Origin: CAYYWP01 sp050176585
GTDB taxonomy: Bacteria; Desulfobacterota; Binatia; HRBIN30; CADEER01
Direction: 5' to 3'
NCBI GenBank assembly: GCA_050176585.1
Contig: JBFXHX010000003.1
Coordinates: 62,001 to 126,000 of the forward strand
DNA: 64,000 nucleotides
Numbering within the stretch: the stretch's first letter is position 1; each line of letters starts with the position of its first letter. A program made the translations under genes and the position numbers. This document shows positions 18,071 to 26,228 of this stretch, piece after piece. Under the pieces are notes generated by a model. It was given only the letters and a program-made list of their open reading frames with translations. It ran no database searches and was not told the origin of the DNA.

Positions 18071-18724
18071 ATGGCGCTCGGACTCATCGGCAAGAAAGTC
18101 GGCATGACGCAGATCTACACCGCGGGCGGAGAGCTCGTGCCGGTGACCGTGATTCAAACCGGTCCCTGTACGGTGGTCCAAGCCAAGACCGCGGTGACCG
18201 ACGGCTACGCGGCCGTGCAGGTCGGGTTCGGCGACAAGAAGCCGCAGCGAGCCACCAAGGCCGTGCGCGAGCACTGCGTGAAGGCCGGCAAGGGCGTGTT
18301 TCAGGTATTGCGCGAGTTCCGCCTTGGCGCCGGCGCGCCGGCGCTCGCGCCCGGCGACCAGATCGCCGTCGACGCGCTGTTCAAGCAGGGCGACAAGGTG
18401 GACATCACCGGGATCAGCAAGGGGCGCGGTTACGCCGGCGTGATCAAGCGCCACGGCTTCGGCGGATTTCCCGCCAGCCATGGTACGCACGAGTACTTCC
18501 GCCACGGCGGCTCCATCGGCAACCGTTCGTTTCCGGGACGCGTGTTCAAGAACAAGCGCATGGCGGGGCAGCTCGGCAATGACCAGGTCACGACGCAGAA
18601 CCTCGAAGTGATCGCGGTGCGGCCGGCCGAGCATCTGCTGATGATCCGCGGCGCGGTGCCGGGCGCGCGCGGCGGGATGGTGGTCGTGCGCCCCGCAGTG
18701 AAGGCGAAGAAAGCGCATGGCTGA
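18071..18724 (+). CDS. rplC: 50S ribosomal protein L3
   Basis: L3 is an early assembly protein whose long loop reaches the peptidyl transferase centre. The 217-aa product contains GISKGRGYAGVIKRHGFGGF and the loop FPGRVFKNKRMAGQLGNDQV. The start has AGGAC five bases upstream. The 3' end overlaps the start of rplD by eight bases, which suggests coupled translation. Length and motifs are normal. Confidence 0.98.
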   Translation: MALGLIGKKVGMTQIYTAGGELVPVTVIQTGPCTVVQAKTAVTDGYAAVQVGFGDKKPQRATKAVREHCVKAGKGVFQVLREFRLGAGAPALAPGDQIAVDALFKQGDKVDITGISKGRGYAGVIKRHGFGGFPASHGTHEYFRHGGSIGNRSFPGRVFKNKRMAGQLGNDQVTTQNLEVIAVRPAEHLLMIRGAVPGARGGMVVVRPAVKAKKAHG

Positions 18725-19349
18725 GCCAACCACAGTTCCGGTCGTCACCCAGGCGAACACCCCGGCGGGTGAAATTACGCTGCCGGCCGGCGGGTTCGAT
18801 GGACCCGTGCGGCGCCACCTCCTCTACGAGGTGGTCAACATGCAGCGCGCCAACCGCCGCGCCGGTACCGCCGCCACCAAGACGCGCGGCGAGGTGAGCG
18901 GTGGCGGCAAAAAGCCCTGGCGCCAGAAGGGCACCGGCCGTGCCCGCGCCGGGAGCACGCGGTCGCCGATCTGGACGGGCGGTGCGGTCATTTTCGGCCC
19001 GCAGCCGCGCGACTACTCGTACCGCCTGCCCGCCAGCGCGCGCCGCAGCGCCCTGCGCTCGGCCCTGGCGATGAAGGTGCGCGAGGGCACGTTCGTCGTC
19101 GTCGACCAGATCGCCGTGGCCGACGGCAAGACGAAGTCCGTCGTGCAGCTCCTCGCGGCGCTCGGGCTGGAGAGCGCATTGATCATCACCGAAGCGGCAG
19201 AGCCTCTGCTCGAACGCGCCGCCCGGAACCTCCCGAGAGTGAAGGTCCTGCGCGCCGAGGGCGCCAACGTGTACGACATCCTGCGCTTCCGGCATCTCGT
19301 GGTGACGCGCGCGGCGGTGGACGCGCTGCATCGGAGGGTCGCGTCGTGA
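18717..19349 (+). CDS. rplD: 50S ribosomal protein L4
   Basis: L4 lines the exit tunnel. In E. coli it is also the repressor of the S10 operon. The 210-aa product has the extended loop with GGGKKPWRQKGTGRARAGST, followed by SPIWTGGAVIFGP. The ATG lies inside the end of rplC, and the TGA overlaps the GTG of rplW. These overlaps fix the start. Whether it controls this operon cannot be seen; there is no long S10 leader because rpsJ follows tuf closely. Confidence 0.98.
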   Translation: MAEPTTVPVVTQANTPAGEITLPAGGFDGPVRRHLLYEVVNMQRANRRAGTAATKTRGEVSGGGKKPWRQKGTGRARAGSTRSPIWTGGAVIFGPQPRDYSYRLPASARRSALRSALAMKVREGTFVVVDQIAVADGKTKSVVQLLAALGLESALIITEAAEPLLERAARNLPRVKVLRAEGANVYDILRFRHLVVTRAAVDALHRRVAS

Positions 19350-19636
19350 AGACCGTGTACGACATCGTCACCGCTCCGGTGATTACCGAGAAGGGCACGA
19401 TGGTGAGTGCCGCCGGCAATCAGGTCTTGTTCCGCGTGCGCCGGGACGCGAGCAAGGACGACATCCGCCGGGCCGTCGAAGCGCTCTTCAAGGTCAAGGT
19501 CGAGAAGGTGCGCACCCTGAACCTGCTCGGCAAAACTCGCCGGGTCGGCCGCCACATCGGCCGGCGTCCGGCGTGGAAAAAGGCCTACGTCACGCTCGCC
19601 GAAGGCCAGCGCATCGACTTCTTCGAAACTGTGTAG
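19346..19636 (+). CDS. rplW: 50S ribosomal protein L23
   Basis: L23 sits at the tunnel exit and is the docking site for trigger factor and SRP. The 96-aa product starts MKTVYDIVTAPVITEKGTMV from a GTG that overlaps the rplD stop (GTGA). The family features TAPVITEK and LGKTRRVGRHIGRRPAWKKA are present. It ends seven bases before rplB. Nothing unusual is seen. Confidence 0.97.
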   Translation: MKTVYDIVTAPVITEKGTMVSAAGNQVLFRVRRDASKDDIRRAVEALFKVKVEKVRTLNLLGKTRRVGRHIGRRPAWKKAYVTLAEGQRIDFFETV

Positions 19637-19643
19637 GAACCCC

Positions 19644-20462
19644 ATGCCCACTCGCCAATACAAGCCGACCTCGGCCGGTCGCCGCGGGATGTCGGTGATC
19701 GACTTCACCGAGCTCTCCGACGCGCGCCCCGAACGCAGCCTGGTCGAGCCGCGGCGCCGCACCGGCGGCCGCAACGCGCTCGGGCGCATGACGGTGCGCC
19801 ACCGCGGCGGTGGCCACAAACGGCGCTATCGCGTCATCGACTTCGTGCGCAACAAGGACGCCGTGCCCGCGCGCGTCGCGGCCATCGAGTACGATCCGAA
19901 CCGCTCGGCGCGCCTGGCCTTGCTGCATTACGCCGATGGAGAGAAACGCTACATTCTCGCGCCGGTCGGGCTCAAAGTGGGCGCCACCGTCACGGCCGGC
20001 CCGAGCGCCGACATCAAACCGGGCAACGCCTTGCCGCTCAGCAACATCCCCCTCGGCACCACGGTGCACAACGTCGAAATGCGCCCCGGGCGTGGCGCCC
20101 AGCTGGGCCGCGGCGCGGGCGCGGCGATTCAGTTGATGGCCAAGGAAGGCCAGATGGCGCTGCTGAAGCTGCCGTCCGGCGAGCTGCGCCTCGTGCAGGC
20201 CGCCTGCCGGGCGACGATTGGGCAGGTCGGCAACGTCGATCACGCCAACGTCTCCATCGGCAAGGCCGGCCGTTCTCGATGGCTCGGCCGGCGCCCGCGC
20301 GTGCGCGGCGTCGCCATGAACCCCGTCGATCATCCGCACGGCGGTGGCGAGGGCAAGTCGAAGGGCAACCATCCGCAGTCGCCGTGGGGGCAGCCGACCA
20401 AGGGCTATCGCACCCGGCATAATCCACGCACCGACCGCTACATCGTGAAGCGGCGCGGCTGA
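19644..20462 (+). CDS. rplB: 50S ribosomal protein L2
   Basis: L2 is needed for subunit joining and peptidyl transferase activity. The 272-aa product has the central beta domains and the C-terminal block MNPVDHPHGGGEGKSKGNHP, which includes the conserved histidine of the family. AGGAA stands before the ATG. rpsS starts 11 bases after its stop. The length is typical (about 275). Confidence 0.98.
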   Translation: MPTRQYKPTSAGRRGMSVIDFTELSDARPERSLVEPRRRTGGRNALGRMTVRHRGGGHKRRYRVIDFVRNKDAVPARVAAIEYDPNRSARLALLHYADGEKRYILAPVGLKVGATVTAGPSADIKPGNALPLSNIPLGTTVHNVEMRPGRGAQLGRGAGAAIQLMAKEGQMALLKLPSGELRLVQAACRATIGQVGNVDHANVSIGKAGRSRWLGRRPRVRGVAMNPVDHPHGGGEGKSKGNHPQSPWGQPTKGYRTRHNPRTDRYIVKRRG

Positions 20463-20473
20463 GAGGAACGCTC

Positions 20474-20764
20474 GTGGCTCGCTCTGTGAAAAAAGGGCCG
20501 TTCATCGACGGCCACCTGGTCAAGAAAGTCGAGGCGCTCAACGCGTCGGGCGACAAGCGCATCGTGCGCACCTGGTCGCGGCGCTCGACGATCACGCCGG
20601 AGATGGTCGGGCACACCTTCGCCGTCCACAACGGCCGCAAGTTCATCCCGGTCTACGTCTCCGAGAACATGGTCGGCCACAAGCTCGGGGAGTTCTCGCC
20701 GACGCGGACCTTCCACGGCCACTCGGGCGACCGCAAGGCCGAGGTGAAGGGCGCCAGAGGATAA
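20474..20764 (+). CDS. rpsS: 30S ribosomal protein S19
   Basis: S19 binds the 16S 3' domain with S13 in the head of the 30S subunit. The 96-aa product begins MARSVKKGPFIDGHLVKKVE from a GTG, with GAGAGGAA ahead of it. The conserved block HNGRKFIPVYVSENMVGHKL is present. It lies between rplB and rplV in the S10 operon. rplV starts four bases after the stop. Confidence 0.97.
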   Translation: MARSVKKGPFIDGHLVKKVEALNASGDKRIVRTWSRRSTITPEMVGHTFAVHNGRKFIPVYVSENMVGHKLGEFSPTRTFHGHSGDRKAEVKGARG

Positions 20765-20768
20765 GTGC

Positions 20769-21101
20769 ATGGAAGCGCACGCCGTACATCGCCATCTGCG
20801 CATCGCGCCGCGCAAAGTGCGCCTCGTCGCCGATCTCGTGCGCGGCAAGCGCGTCGGGGACGCTCTCGGCGTCTTGCAGCACGTGCGCAAGAAGGCGGCG
20901 CCGCTGCTCGCGAAGGCGCTCAAGTCGGCCGTCGCGAATGCCGAAAACACGCAGCGGGTCGATGTCGACCAGCTCTACATCAAACGGATCAGCGTGGATG
21001 GCGGGCCTACGGCGAAGCGCTCGCTGCCGCGCGCCCACGGCCGCGCCACGCCGCTGCGCAAGCGCACGGCGCACGTGATCGTCGTGGTCGACGAGCGCTA
21101 G
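20769..21101 (+). CDS. rplV: 50S ribosomal protein L22
   Basis: L22 contacts all domains of 23S rRNA and its hairpin lines the exit tunnel. The 110-aa product begins MEAHAVHRHLRIAPRKVRLV and contains the loop region LYIKRISVDGGPTAKRSLPR of the tunnel hairpin. The RAHGRATPLRKRTAHV end is typical. The ATG lies just after the rpsS stop, so translation is probably coupled. Confidence 0.97.
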   Translation: MEAHAVHRHLRIAPRKVRLVADLVRGKRVGDALGVLQHVRKKAAPLLAKALKSAVANAENTQRVDVDQLYIKRISVDGGPTAKRSLPRAHGRATPLRKRTAHVIVVVDER

Positions 21102-21111
21102 GGGACGGAAC

Positions 21112-21777
21112 ATGGGGCAGAAGGTACATCCGCGGGGCTTCCGCCTCGGCGTCATCGAGAGCAGCGATTCCAAGTGGTACGCGCGCCGCGAGTACCGCGA
21201 TCTGTTGCACGAGGACCTGAAGCTGCGCCGGTTTTTGAAAGAGCGCCTCTACCACGCCGGCATTTCAAAGGTGGAGATCGAGCGCGCCGCCAACAAGGCC
21301 AAGATCAACATCTACACGGCCCGTCCGGGCATCGTGATCGGGAAAAAGGGCGCCGAGATCGAGAAGCTGAAGCAGGAGCTCGGCGGCCTCACGAAGAAAG
21401 AGACGTTCATCAACATCCACGAAGTGCGCCGCCCCGATCTCGACGCGCAACTGGTCGCCGAGAACGTCGCCCTGCAGCTGGAGCGCCGCGTGGCGTTTCG
21501 CCGCGCGATGAAGGAAGCGGTCAGCCGCGGCATGCGGATGGGCGCGCAGGGCATCAAGGTGCACTGCAGCGGCCGTATCGGCGGTGCCGAGATCGCGCGC
21601 TCCGAGTGGTACCGCGAGGGCCGCGTGCCGCTGCACACGCTGCGCGCCGACATCAGCTACGGCTTGGCCGAGGCCAAGACCACCTACGGCGTGATCGGCG
21701 TGAAGGTGTGGATCTTCCGCGGCGAGATCCTCACGCGCCACGAAGAGGACCAACAGAAGAGCGCGCTCGGCCTCTGA
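21112..21777 (+). CDS. rpsC: 30S ribosomal protein S3
   Basis: S3 forms the mRNA entry side of the 30S subunit with S4 and S5 and has mRNA helicase action. The 221-aa product starts MGQKVHPRGFRLGVIESSDS, has a KH domain with VIGKKGAEIEKLKQEL, and a C-terminal domain with CSGRIGGAEIARSEWYREGR. The start has GGGGACGGA upstream. It is followed by rplP after 21 bases. Confidence 0.98.
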   Translation: MGQKVHPRGFRLGVIESSDSKWYARREYRDLLHEDLKLRRFLKERLYHAGISKVEIERAANKAKINIYTARPGIVIGKKGAEIEKLKQELGGLTKKETFINIHEVRRPDLDAQLVAENVALQLERRVAFRRAMKEAVSRGMRMGAQGIKVHCSGRIGGAEIARSEWYREGRVPLHTLRADISYGLAEAKTTYGVIGVKVWIFRGEILTRHEEDQQKSALGL

Positions 21778-21798
21778 GGCCGGCGCGGGACAGACGTC

Positions 21799-22224
21799 AT
21801 GCTCGCACCGAAGAAAGTCAAATATCGCAAGTGCCAAAAGGGCCGCCGCGGCGGGACCGCATATCGCGGCGCGTCACTGGCGTTCGGCGATTACGGGTTG
21901 CAGGCCACCGACCGCGGCTGGATGTCGGCTCGGCAACTCGAGGCCGCCCGCGTCGCCCTCACGCGGCACATCAAGCGCGGCGGGCGCGTGTGGATCCGGG
22001 TGTTCCCGGACAAACCGCTCAGCAAGAAGCCCGCGGAGACCCGCATGGGCAAGGGCAAGGGCAATCCGGAGATGTGGGTGGTGGTGATCCGACCGGGGCG
22101 CGTCATCTTCGAGATGGAGGGCGTGACCGAAGCCGTGGCGCGCGAGGCCATGCGGCTCGCCGCCCACAAATTGTCGATCCCCACTCAATTTCTGCAGCGC
22201 GCAGGAGCGGCCCATGCCAGCTAA
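21799..22224 (+). CDS. rplP: 50S ribosomal protein L16
   Basis: L16 lies near the A site and peptidyl transferase centre. The 141-aa product begins MLAPKKVKYRKCQKGRRGG and has FGDYGLQATDRGWMSARQLE and RMGKGKGNPEMWVVVIRPGR, all family hallmarks. The gene overlaps the start of rpmC by 11 bases. Length is as expected (136-144). Confidence 0.98.
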   Translation: MLAPKKVKYRKCQKGRRGGTAYRGASLAFGDYGLQATDRGWMSARQLEAARVALTRHIKRGGRVWIRVFPDKPLSKKPAETRMGKGKGNPEMWVVVIRPGRVIFEMEGVTEAVAREAMRLAAHKLSIPTQFLQRAGAAHAS

Positions 22225-22429
22225 GACGGTGCGCGAGTTGCGTGATCTCAGCGATCAGGAGCTCACCGCGCGCGAGCTGGAGCTGCGCGAGGCATTGTTC
22301 AGACTGCGCGTGCGGCGCGGCACGAATCAGCTGCAGAGCTCGGCCGCGCTCCGCCAGACGCGCCGTGACATCGCACGCGTCAAGACCATCCAAAACGAGC
22401 GGATGCGCGTGGCGGCGCAGGGGGCGTGA
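22214..22429 (+). CDS. rpmC: 50S ribosomal protein L29
   Basis: L29 is a small two-helix protein near the tunnel exit beside L23. The 71-aa product begins MPAKTVRELRDLSDQELTAR and contains ELREALFRLRVRRGTNQLQ and TRRDIARVKTIQNER. The ATG is within the end of rplP. The stop overlaps the GTG of rpsQ, so L16, L29 and S17 are likely translated in series. Confidence 0.97.
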   Translation: MPAKTVRELRDLSDQELTARELELREALFRLRVRRGTNQLQSSAALRQTRRDIARVKTIQNERMRVAAQGA

Positions 22430-22689
22430 ATCGCATGGAGCGCGGACGGGCCAAGACACGGGAAGGGGTAGTGATCAGCAACAAGATGGACAAGACCGTC
22501 GTGGTCTCGGTCCAACGGTTGGTCAAGCACCCGCAATACAAAAAGTACGTGAAGCGGCGCGCGAACTACAAGGCGCACGACGAGCACAACGGCTGTGGTA
22601 TCGGCGATCGCGTGGTCATCGCCGAGACGCGGCCGCTCAGCAAGGACAAGCGCTGGCGCGTGCGCCAAATCGTCGAGAAGGCGAGTTGA
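22426..22689 (+). CDS. rpsQ: 30S ribosomal protein S17
   Basis: S17 is an OB-fold primary binder of 16S rRNA. The product is 87 aa if it starts at GTG 22426, which overlaps the rpmC stop; ATG 22435 would give 84 aa. Family blocks GVVISNKMDKTVVVSVQRLV and DEHNGCGIGDRVVIAETRPL are present. I keep the GTG because the GTGA overlap is a repeated pattern in this operon. Confidence 0.95.
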   Translation: MNRMERGRAKTREGVVISNKMDKTVVVSVQRLVKHPQYKKYVKRRANYKAHDEHNGCGIGDRVVIAETRPLSKDKRWRVRQIVEKAS

Positions 22690-22731
22690 GCCGGGACGGA
22701 GGACGCGGCGCTCGAGCCGCTACGAGACACC

Positions 22732-23100
22732 ATGATTCAGACGGAGACCGTATTGGATGTCGCCGATAATTCGGGCGCGCGACGGGTGCTGTGCATCAAG
22801 GTGCTCGGCGGCTCGCGGCGCCGGTACGCTTCGCTGGGCGACATCATCGTCGTCTCGGTGAAAGAGGCCAGCCCGAACTCCAAGGTGAAGAAGGGCGATG
22901 TGATGAAGGCGGTGATCGTCCGCACGGCGAAGGAAGTCGGCCGTGCGGATGGCTCCTACATTAAATTCGACAGCAACTCGGCGGTCCTGATCGACAATCA
23001 GCGCGAACCGGTGGGCACTCGCATCTTCGGGCCGGTGGCGCGCGAGCTGCGTGCCAAGCAGTTCATGAAGATTCTGTCGCTCGCCCCCGAGGTGCTGTGA
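22732..23100 (+). CDS. rplN: 50S ribosomal protein L14
   Basis: L14 forms an intersubunit bridge. The 122-aa product begins MIQTETVLDVADNSGARRVL and ends AKQFMKILSLAPEVL, both standard. The conserved YIKFDSNSAVLIDNQREPVG is seen. A 42-base gap from rpsQ carries GGACGGAGGAC about 30 bases before the ATG, rather far for a direct ribosome site. It is the first gene of what is the spc operon in E. coli. Confidence 0.98.
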   Translation: MIQTETVLDVADNSGARRVLCIKVLGGSRRRYASLGDIIVVSVKEASPNSKVKKGDVMKAVIVRTAKEVGRADGSYIKFDSNSAVLIDNQREPVGTRIFGPVARELRAKQFMKILSLAPEVL

Positions 23101-23111
23101 GGACCGCGAGC

Positions 23112-23435
23112 ATGCGCGCCCAGATCAAGAAGAACGATACCGTGATGGTCATCGCCGGCCGCGAACGCGGCAAGACCGGCAAGGTGCTGCGCGTCCTGCC
23201 CGCGCGGGAGCGCGCGCTGGTCGAGCGGCTCAACATCGTCAAGCGGCATCAGAAGCCGCGCGGCCCGCAGCAACGCGCCTCGGGTATCGTCGAGAAGGAA
23301 GCGCCCATCCATTTGTCCAATCTGATGATCATGTGCGACAAGTGTAATGCGCCCGTGCGCATGGGCAAACGCCGGCTGGACGACGGGCGCAGCGTGCGGA
23401 CCTGCCGCCGCTGCGACGAACAGCTGGATCGGTGA
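23112..23435 (+). CDS. rplX: 50S ribosomal protein L24 with zinc-ribbon cysteines
   Basis: L24 is an assembly initiator with a KOW motif (MVIAGRERGKTGKVLRVLP). The product is 107 aa from ATG 23112. A GTG at 23097 overlapping the rplN stop would add five residues. After the KOW part it has MCDKCNAPVRMGKR and CRRCDEQ, two CxxC pairs that would bind zinc, as found in several bacterial L24 proteins. The following rplE starts inside the gap before the expected spacing, only four bases after the stop. Confidence 0.96.
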   Translation: MRAQIKKNDTVMVIAGRERGKTGKVLRVLPARERALVERLNIVKRHQKPRGPQQRASGIVEKEAPIHLSNLMIMCDKCNAPVRMGKRRLDDGRSVRTCRRCDEQLDR

Positions 23436-23439
23436 CGCC

Positions 23440-23982
23440 ATGGCTGCGCGGTTGACCGAGAAGTATCGGACCGACGTCGTCCCCCGCCTGATGAAGGAGA
23501 TGGGATATCGCAACGTCAACCAGGTCCCTCGCCTGGACAAAGTGGTCCTCAACATGGGCCTCGGCGAGGCGATTCAGAACGCCAAGGTGATGGACTCGGC
23601 GGTGGCCGAGTTGACCGCGATCACGGGGCAGAAGCCGGTGGTCACCAAGGCCCGCAAGGCGATCGCCAATTTCAAGCTGCGCGAGAATATGGCCATCGGG
23701 TGCATGGTGACGCTGCGCGGCGCGCGCATGTACGAGTTTCTCGATCGGTTGATGAACCTCGCGCTGCCGCGCGTGCGCGATTTTCGCGGCGTCTCCGACC
23801 GCGCCTTCGATGGTCGCGGCAACTACTCCCTCGGCCTGCGCGAGCAGATCATCTTTCCCGAAATCGATATCGACAAGATCGACAAAGTGCGCGGCTTCAC
23901 CGTGTCGATCGTCACGACCGCGAAGACCGATGCCGAGGGCAAGGCGCTTTTGCAGGCGCTCGGCATGCCGTTCCGAGCTTAG
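23440..23982 (+). CDS. rplE: 50S ribosomal protein L5
   Basis: L5 binds 5S rRNA and the P-site tRNA. The product is 180 aa from ATG 23440 (MAARLTEKYRTDVVPRLMKE). An open frame further upstream is the shifted reading of rplX and is not used. The blocks KVVLNMGLGEAIQNAK, ITGQKPVVTKARKAIANFKL and DFRGVSDRAFDGRGNYSLGL are conserved. The next gene, S14, has an AGGAGG-like site eight bases after the stop. Confidence 0.98.
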   Translation: MAARLTEKYRTDVVPRLMKEMGYRNVNQVPRLDKVVLNMGLGEAIQNAKVMDSAVAELTAITGQKPVVTKARKAIANFKLRENMAIGCMVTLRGARMYEFLDRLMNLALPRVRDFRGVSDRAFDGRGNYSLGLREQIIFPEIDIDKIDKVRGFTVSIVTTAKTDAEGKALLQALGMPFRA

Positions 23983-23990
23983 GAGGACTG

Positions 23991-24176
23991 GTGGCCAAGA
24001 CGTGTTTGCGCATCAAGGCGCAGCGCCCGCCGAAGTTCAAAGTCCGTGCGTACAATCGTTGCCCGCAATGCGGTCGCCCGCGCGCGTTCTTCCGCCGTTT
24101 CAATCTGTGCCGACTCTGCCTGCGCGATCTCGCGCGCAAGGGGCTGATCCCCGGCCTGACGAAGGCTAGCTGGTGA
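23991..24176 (+). CDS. rpsN: 30S ribosomal protein S14, zinc type
   Basis: This is the 61-residue zinc form of S14 in the head of the 30S subunit. The translation begins MAKTCLRIKAQRPPKFKVRA from a GTG with AGGAGG just upstream. The zinc ligands are CPQC and CRLC (about residues 24-43), and the end is GLIPGLTKASW, the family's standard C-terminus. The zinc-free form would be about 100 aa. It lies between rplE and rpsH as expected. Confidence 0.97.
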   Translation: MAKTCLRIKAQRPPKFKVRAYNRCPQCGRPRAFFRRFNLCRLCLRDLARKGLIPGLTKASW

Positions 24177-24186
24177 GGACCGCGAC

Positions 24187-24588
24187 ATGCCGTTGAGCGA
24201 TCCCATTGCCGATTTTCTGACGCGCGTACGCAACGGCGCGCACGCCCGCAAGGAGTACATCGACTGCCCGTGGTCGATCATCAAAGCGCAGGTGGCGGCC
24301 GTGATGGTCGCCGAGGGGTTCCTGCGCGAGGTGAGCGTCATCGACGTGGGCGAGGGAAAGAAGGACCTGCGGGTGTGGCTGCGCTACGACGCCGCCCAGC
24401 GCCCGGCCATCACCGGGATCCGGCGCATCAGTCGGCCGAGCACGCGCGTGTACGTCGGGGCCAAATCGATGCCGCGCGTACGCGGCGGGATGGGCATCAA
24501 CATCGTGTCGACGGCGCTCGGGGTGCTCGTCGACCGCGAAGCCGTGCAGCGCAACGTCGGCGGCGAGCTGCTCTGCTCGGTGTGGTAG
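24187..24588 (+). CDS. rpsH: 30S ribosomal protein S8
   Basis: S8 binds the central domain of 16S rRNA and in E. coli represses the spc operon. The 133-aa product begins MPLSDPIADFLTRVRNGAHA and ends GGELLCSVW, which matches the typical GGExLCxVW end. The KSMPRVRGGMGINIVSTALG block is conserved. Length is normal. No S8-binding mRNA site was identified by eye. Confidence 0.98.
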   Translation: MPLSDPIADFLTRVRNGAHARKEYIDCPWSIIKAQVAAVMVAEGFLREVSVIDVGEGKKDLRVWLRYDAAQRPAITGIRRISRPSTRVYVGAKSMPRVRGGMGINIVSTALGVLVDREAVQRNVGGELLCSVW

Positions 24589-24593
24589 GAGTC

Positions 24594-25142
24594 ATGTCGC
24601 GCATCGGTCGACTTCCCATTTCCGTGCCCAAAGGGGTGACGGTCAAGCAGGACGGGGCAACGGTCCTCATCGAAGGGCCGAAGGGCAAGGACCTGCATGC
24701 CCTGCCCGCGCAGATCGGCGTGACAGTCCAGGACGACACCATCACCGTGACCCGCACCGACGACGATCGCCGCACGCGCTCCCTGCACGGCCTGCACCGC
24801 AAGCTGCTCGCCAACAGTGTCGTCGGGGTGAGCACGGGCTTCACGCGCGTCCTCGAAATCGTCGGCGTCGGGTATCGCGCCGAGCTGAAAGGCCGCGCGA
24901 TTCAGTTCAGCCTCGGCTATTCGCACCCGATCCTGTATCAACTGCCGCCGGGGATCGACGCCAAGGTGGACCGGCAGGTGGTGGTGACGCTCGAGGGCAA
25001 CAACCGCCAGCTGCTCGGTGAGGTGGCGGCGCAGATTCGCGCGCTGCGTCCCCCCGAGCCGTACAAGGGCAAGGGGATCAAGTACGCAGACGAAACCATC
25101 CGGCGCAAGGCGGGCAAAGCCGCCGGCGCCGGCGGGAGATGA
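24594..25142 (+). CDS. rplF: 50S ribosomal protein L6
   Basis: L6 is near the factor-binding site of the 50S subunit. The 182-aa product starts MSRIGRLPISVPKGVTVKQD at ATG 24594; an open frame reaching further upstream is the shifted rpsH reading. The end GIDAKVDRQVVVTLEG and PPEPYKGKGIKYADETIRRK is the conserved L6 block. The TGA overlaps the ATG of rplR. Confidence 0.98.
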   Translation: MSRIGRLPISVPKGVTVKQDGATVLIEGPKGKDLHALPAQIGVTVQDDTITVTRTDDDRRTRSLHGLHRKLLANSVVGVSTGFTRVLEIVGVGYRAELKGRAIQFSLGYSHPILYQLPPGIDAKVDRQVVVTLEGNNRQLLGEVAAQIRALRPPEPYKGKGIKYADETIRRKAGKAAGAGGR

Positions 25143-25501
25143 TCGCGATGGCAACTCGGGAGACCACGGTAGCGCGTCAGCGCCGCCAGGCGCGCGTGCG
25201 CCGGCGCGTGCGCGGGACGGAGTCCCGGCCGCGCCTCTGCGTGTTCCGCAGCAACAAACATATGTACGTACAGGTGATCTCGGATTTCACCGGCCGTACG
25301 CTGGTGGCGGCCTCGACCTTAGTCAGCGACGGTGGAGCCACGGGCAACAAAGCCGCGGCGCGCAAGGTCGGCGAGCGCGTTGCCGCGCTCTGCCAGGAAC
25401 GCGGCATCACCCAGGTCGTATTTGACCGTAACGGCTTTCTCTTTCACGGCCGCGTGAAGGAAGTGGCCGAAGGCGCCCGCGCCGCCGGGCTGCAGTTCTG
25501 A
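25139..25501 (+). CDS. rplR: 50S ribosomal protein L18
   Basis: L18 binds 5S rRNA with L5 and L25. The 120-aa product has RVRRRVRGTESRPRLCVFRS at its start region and ends FLFHGRVKEVAEGARAAGLQF, both typical. I take ATG 25139, which overlaps the rplF stop; ATG 25148 would remove three residues. rpsE follows after ten bases. Confidence 0.97.
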   Translation: MIAMATRETTVARQRRQARVRRRVRGTESRPRLCVFRSNKHMYVQVISDFTGRTLVAASTLVSDGGATGNKAAARKVGERVAALCQERGITQVVFDRNGFLFHGRVKEVAEGARAAGLQF

Positions 25502-25511
25502 GGGGGTCGGC

Positions 25512-26039
25512 ATGGCGATAGGACGCGGCCGTGAACGCATCGAAATTCAAGGCGTCGAGTTCAAGGAAAAGGTGGTCCACATCAACCGGGTCGCCAAGGT
25601 TGTGAAGGGCGGCCGGCGATTCAGCTTCGGCGCCCTGGTCGTAGTCGGCGATTCCAACGGACGGGTCGGCTATGGGCTCGGCAAAGCCAAGGAAGTTCCC
25701 GAGGCGATCCGCAAAGCGATCGAGGCGGCCAAGAAAGCCCTGGTGACTGTGCCGCTCATCAACGGTACCATTCCGTTCGACGTCAAAGGCCGTTACGGCG
25801 CCGGGCACGTGTTGCTCCGGCCGGCGAGCGACGGTACCGGCGTGATCGCGGGCGGCGGCGTGCGGGCGGTGGTCGAGCTGGCCGGCGTGCGCAACGTGTT
25901 GACCAAGTGCCTCGGCTCTCACAATCCACACAACATGGTGAAGGCGACGATCGCTGCGCTCCAAGAGCTGCAAACCGCCGAGCAGGTGGCGACGCGACGC
26001 GGCAAGACGGTGCCCGAGTTGACCGGTGCGAGCGCGTGA
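25512..26039 (+). CDS. rpsE: 30S ribosomal protein S5
   Basis: S5 is at the mRNA entry pore and affects decoding accuracy. The 175-aa product has the double-stranded RNA-binding-like N-terminal domain (VVHINRVAKVVKGGRRFSFG) and the C-terminal part with GTGVIAGGGVRAVVELAGVR. The stop TGA is shared with the ATG of rpmD. Length is typical (about 166-175). Confidence 0.98.
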   Translation: MAIGRGRERIEIQGVEFKEKVVHINRVAKVVKGGRRFSFGALVVVGDSNGRVGYGLGKAKEVPEAIRKAIEAAKKALVTVPLINGTIPFDVKGRYGAGHVLLRPASDGTGVIAGGGVRAVVELAGVRNVLTKCLGSHNPHNMVKATIAALQELQTAEQVATRRGKTVPELTGASA

Positions 26040-26224
26040 TGACGGACGTGAAGATCGTGAAACTGACGCTCGTCAGCAGTCCAATCGGGCAGACTGAACG
26101 CCAGCGGCAGACGCTGCGTGGGCTCGGGTTGACGCGCCGCGGCCGCACCGTGAGCCGTCCCGCGGACCCACCGACGCTCGGCATGATCCGCAAGGTCGCG
26201 CACCTCGTGCGCGTGGAGTCGTAG
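26039..26224 (+). CDS. rpmD: 50S ribosomal protein L30
   Basis: L30 is a small 61-aa protein of the 50S subunit. The start is ATG 26039, overlapping the last base of the rpsE stop, and the sequence begins MTDVKIVKLTLVSSPIGQ. The block LGLTRRGRTVSRPADPPTLG is a slightly diverged version of the usual LGLRRxxxxVxxxDxPxxRG. The order S5-L30-L15 confirms the call. Confidence 0.95.
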   Translation: MTDVKIVKLTLVSSPIGQTERQRQTLRGLGLTRRGRTVSRPADPPTLGMIRKVAHLVRVES

Positions 26225-26228
26225 CGCT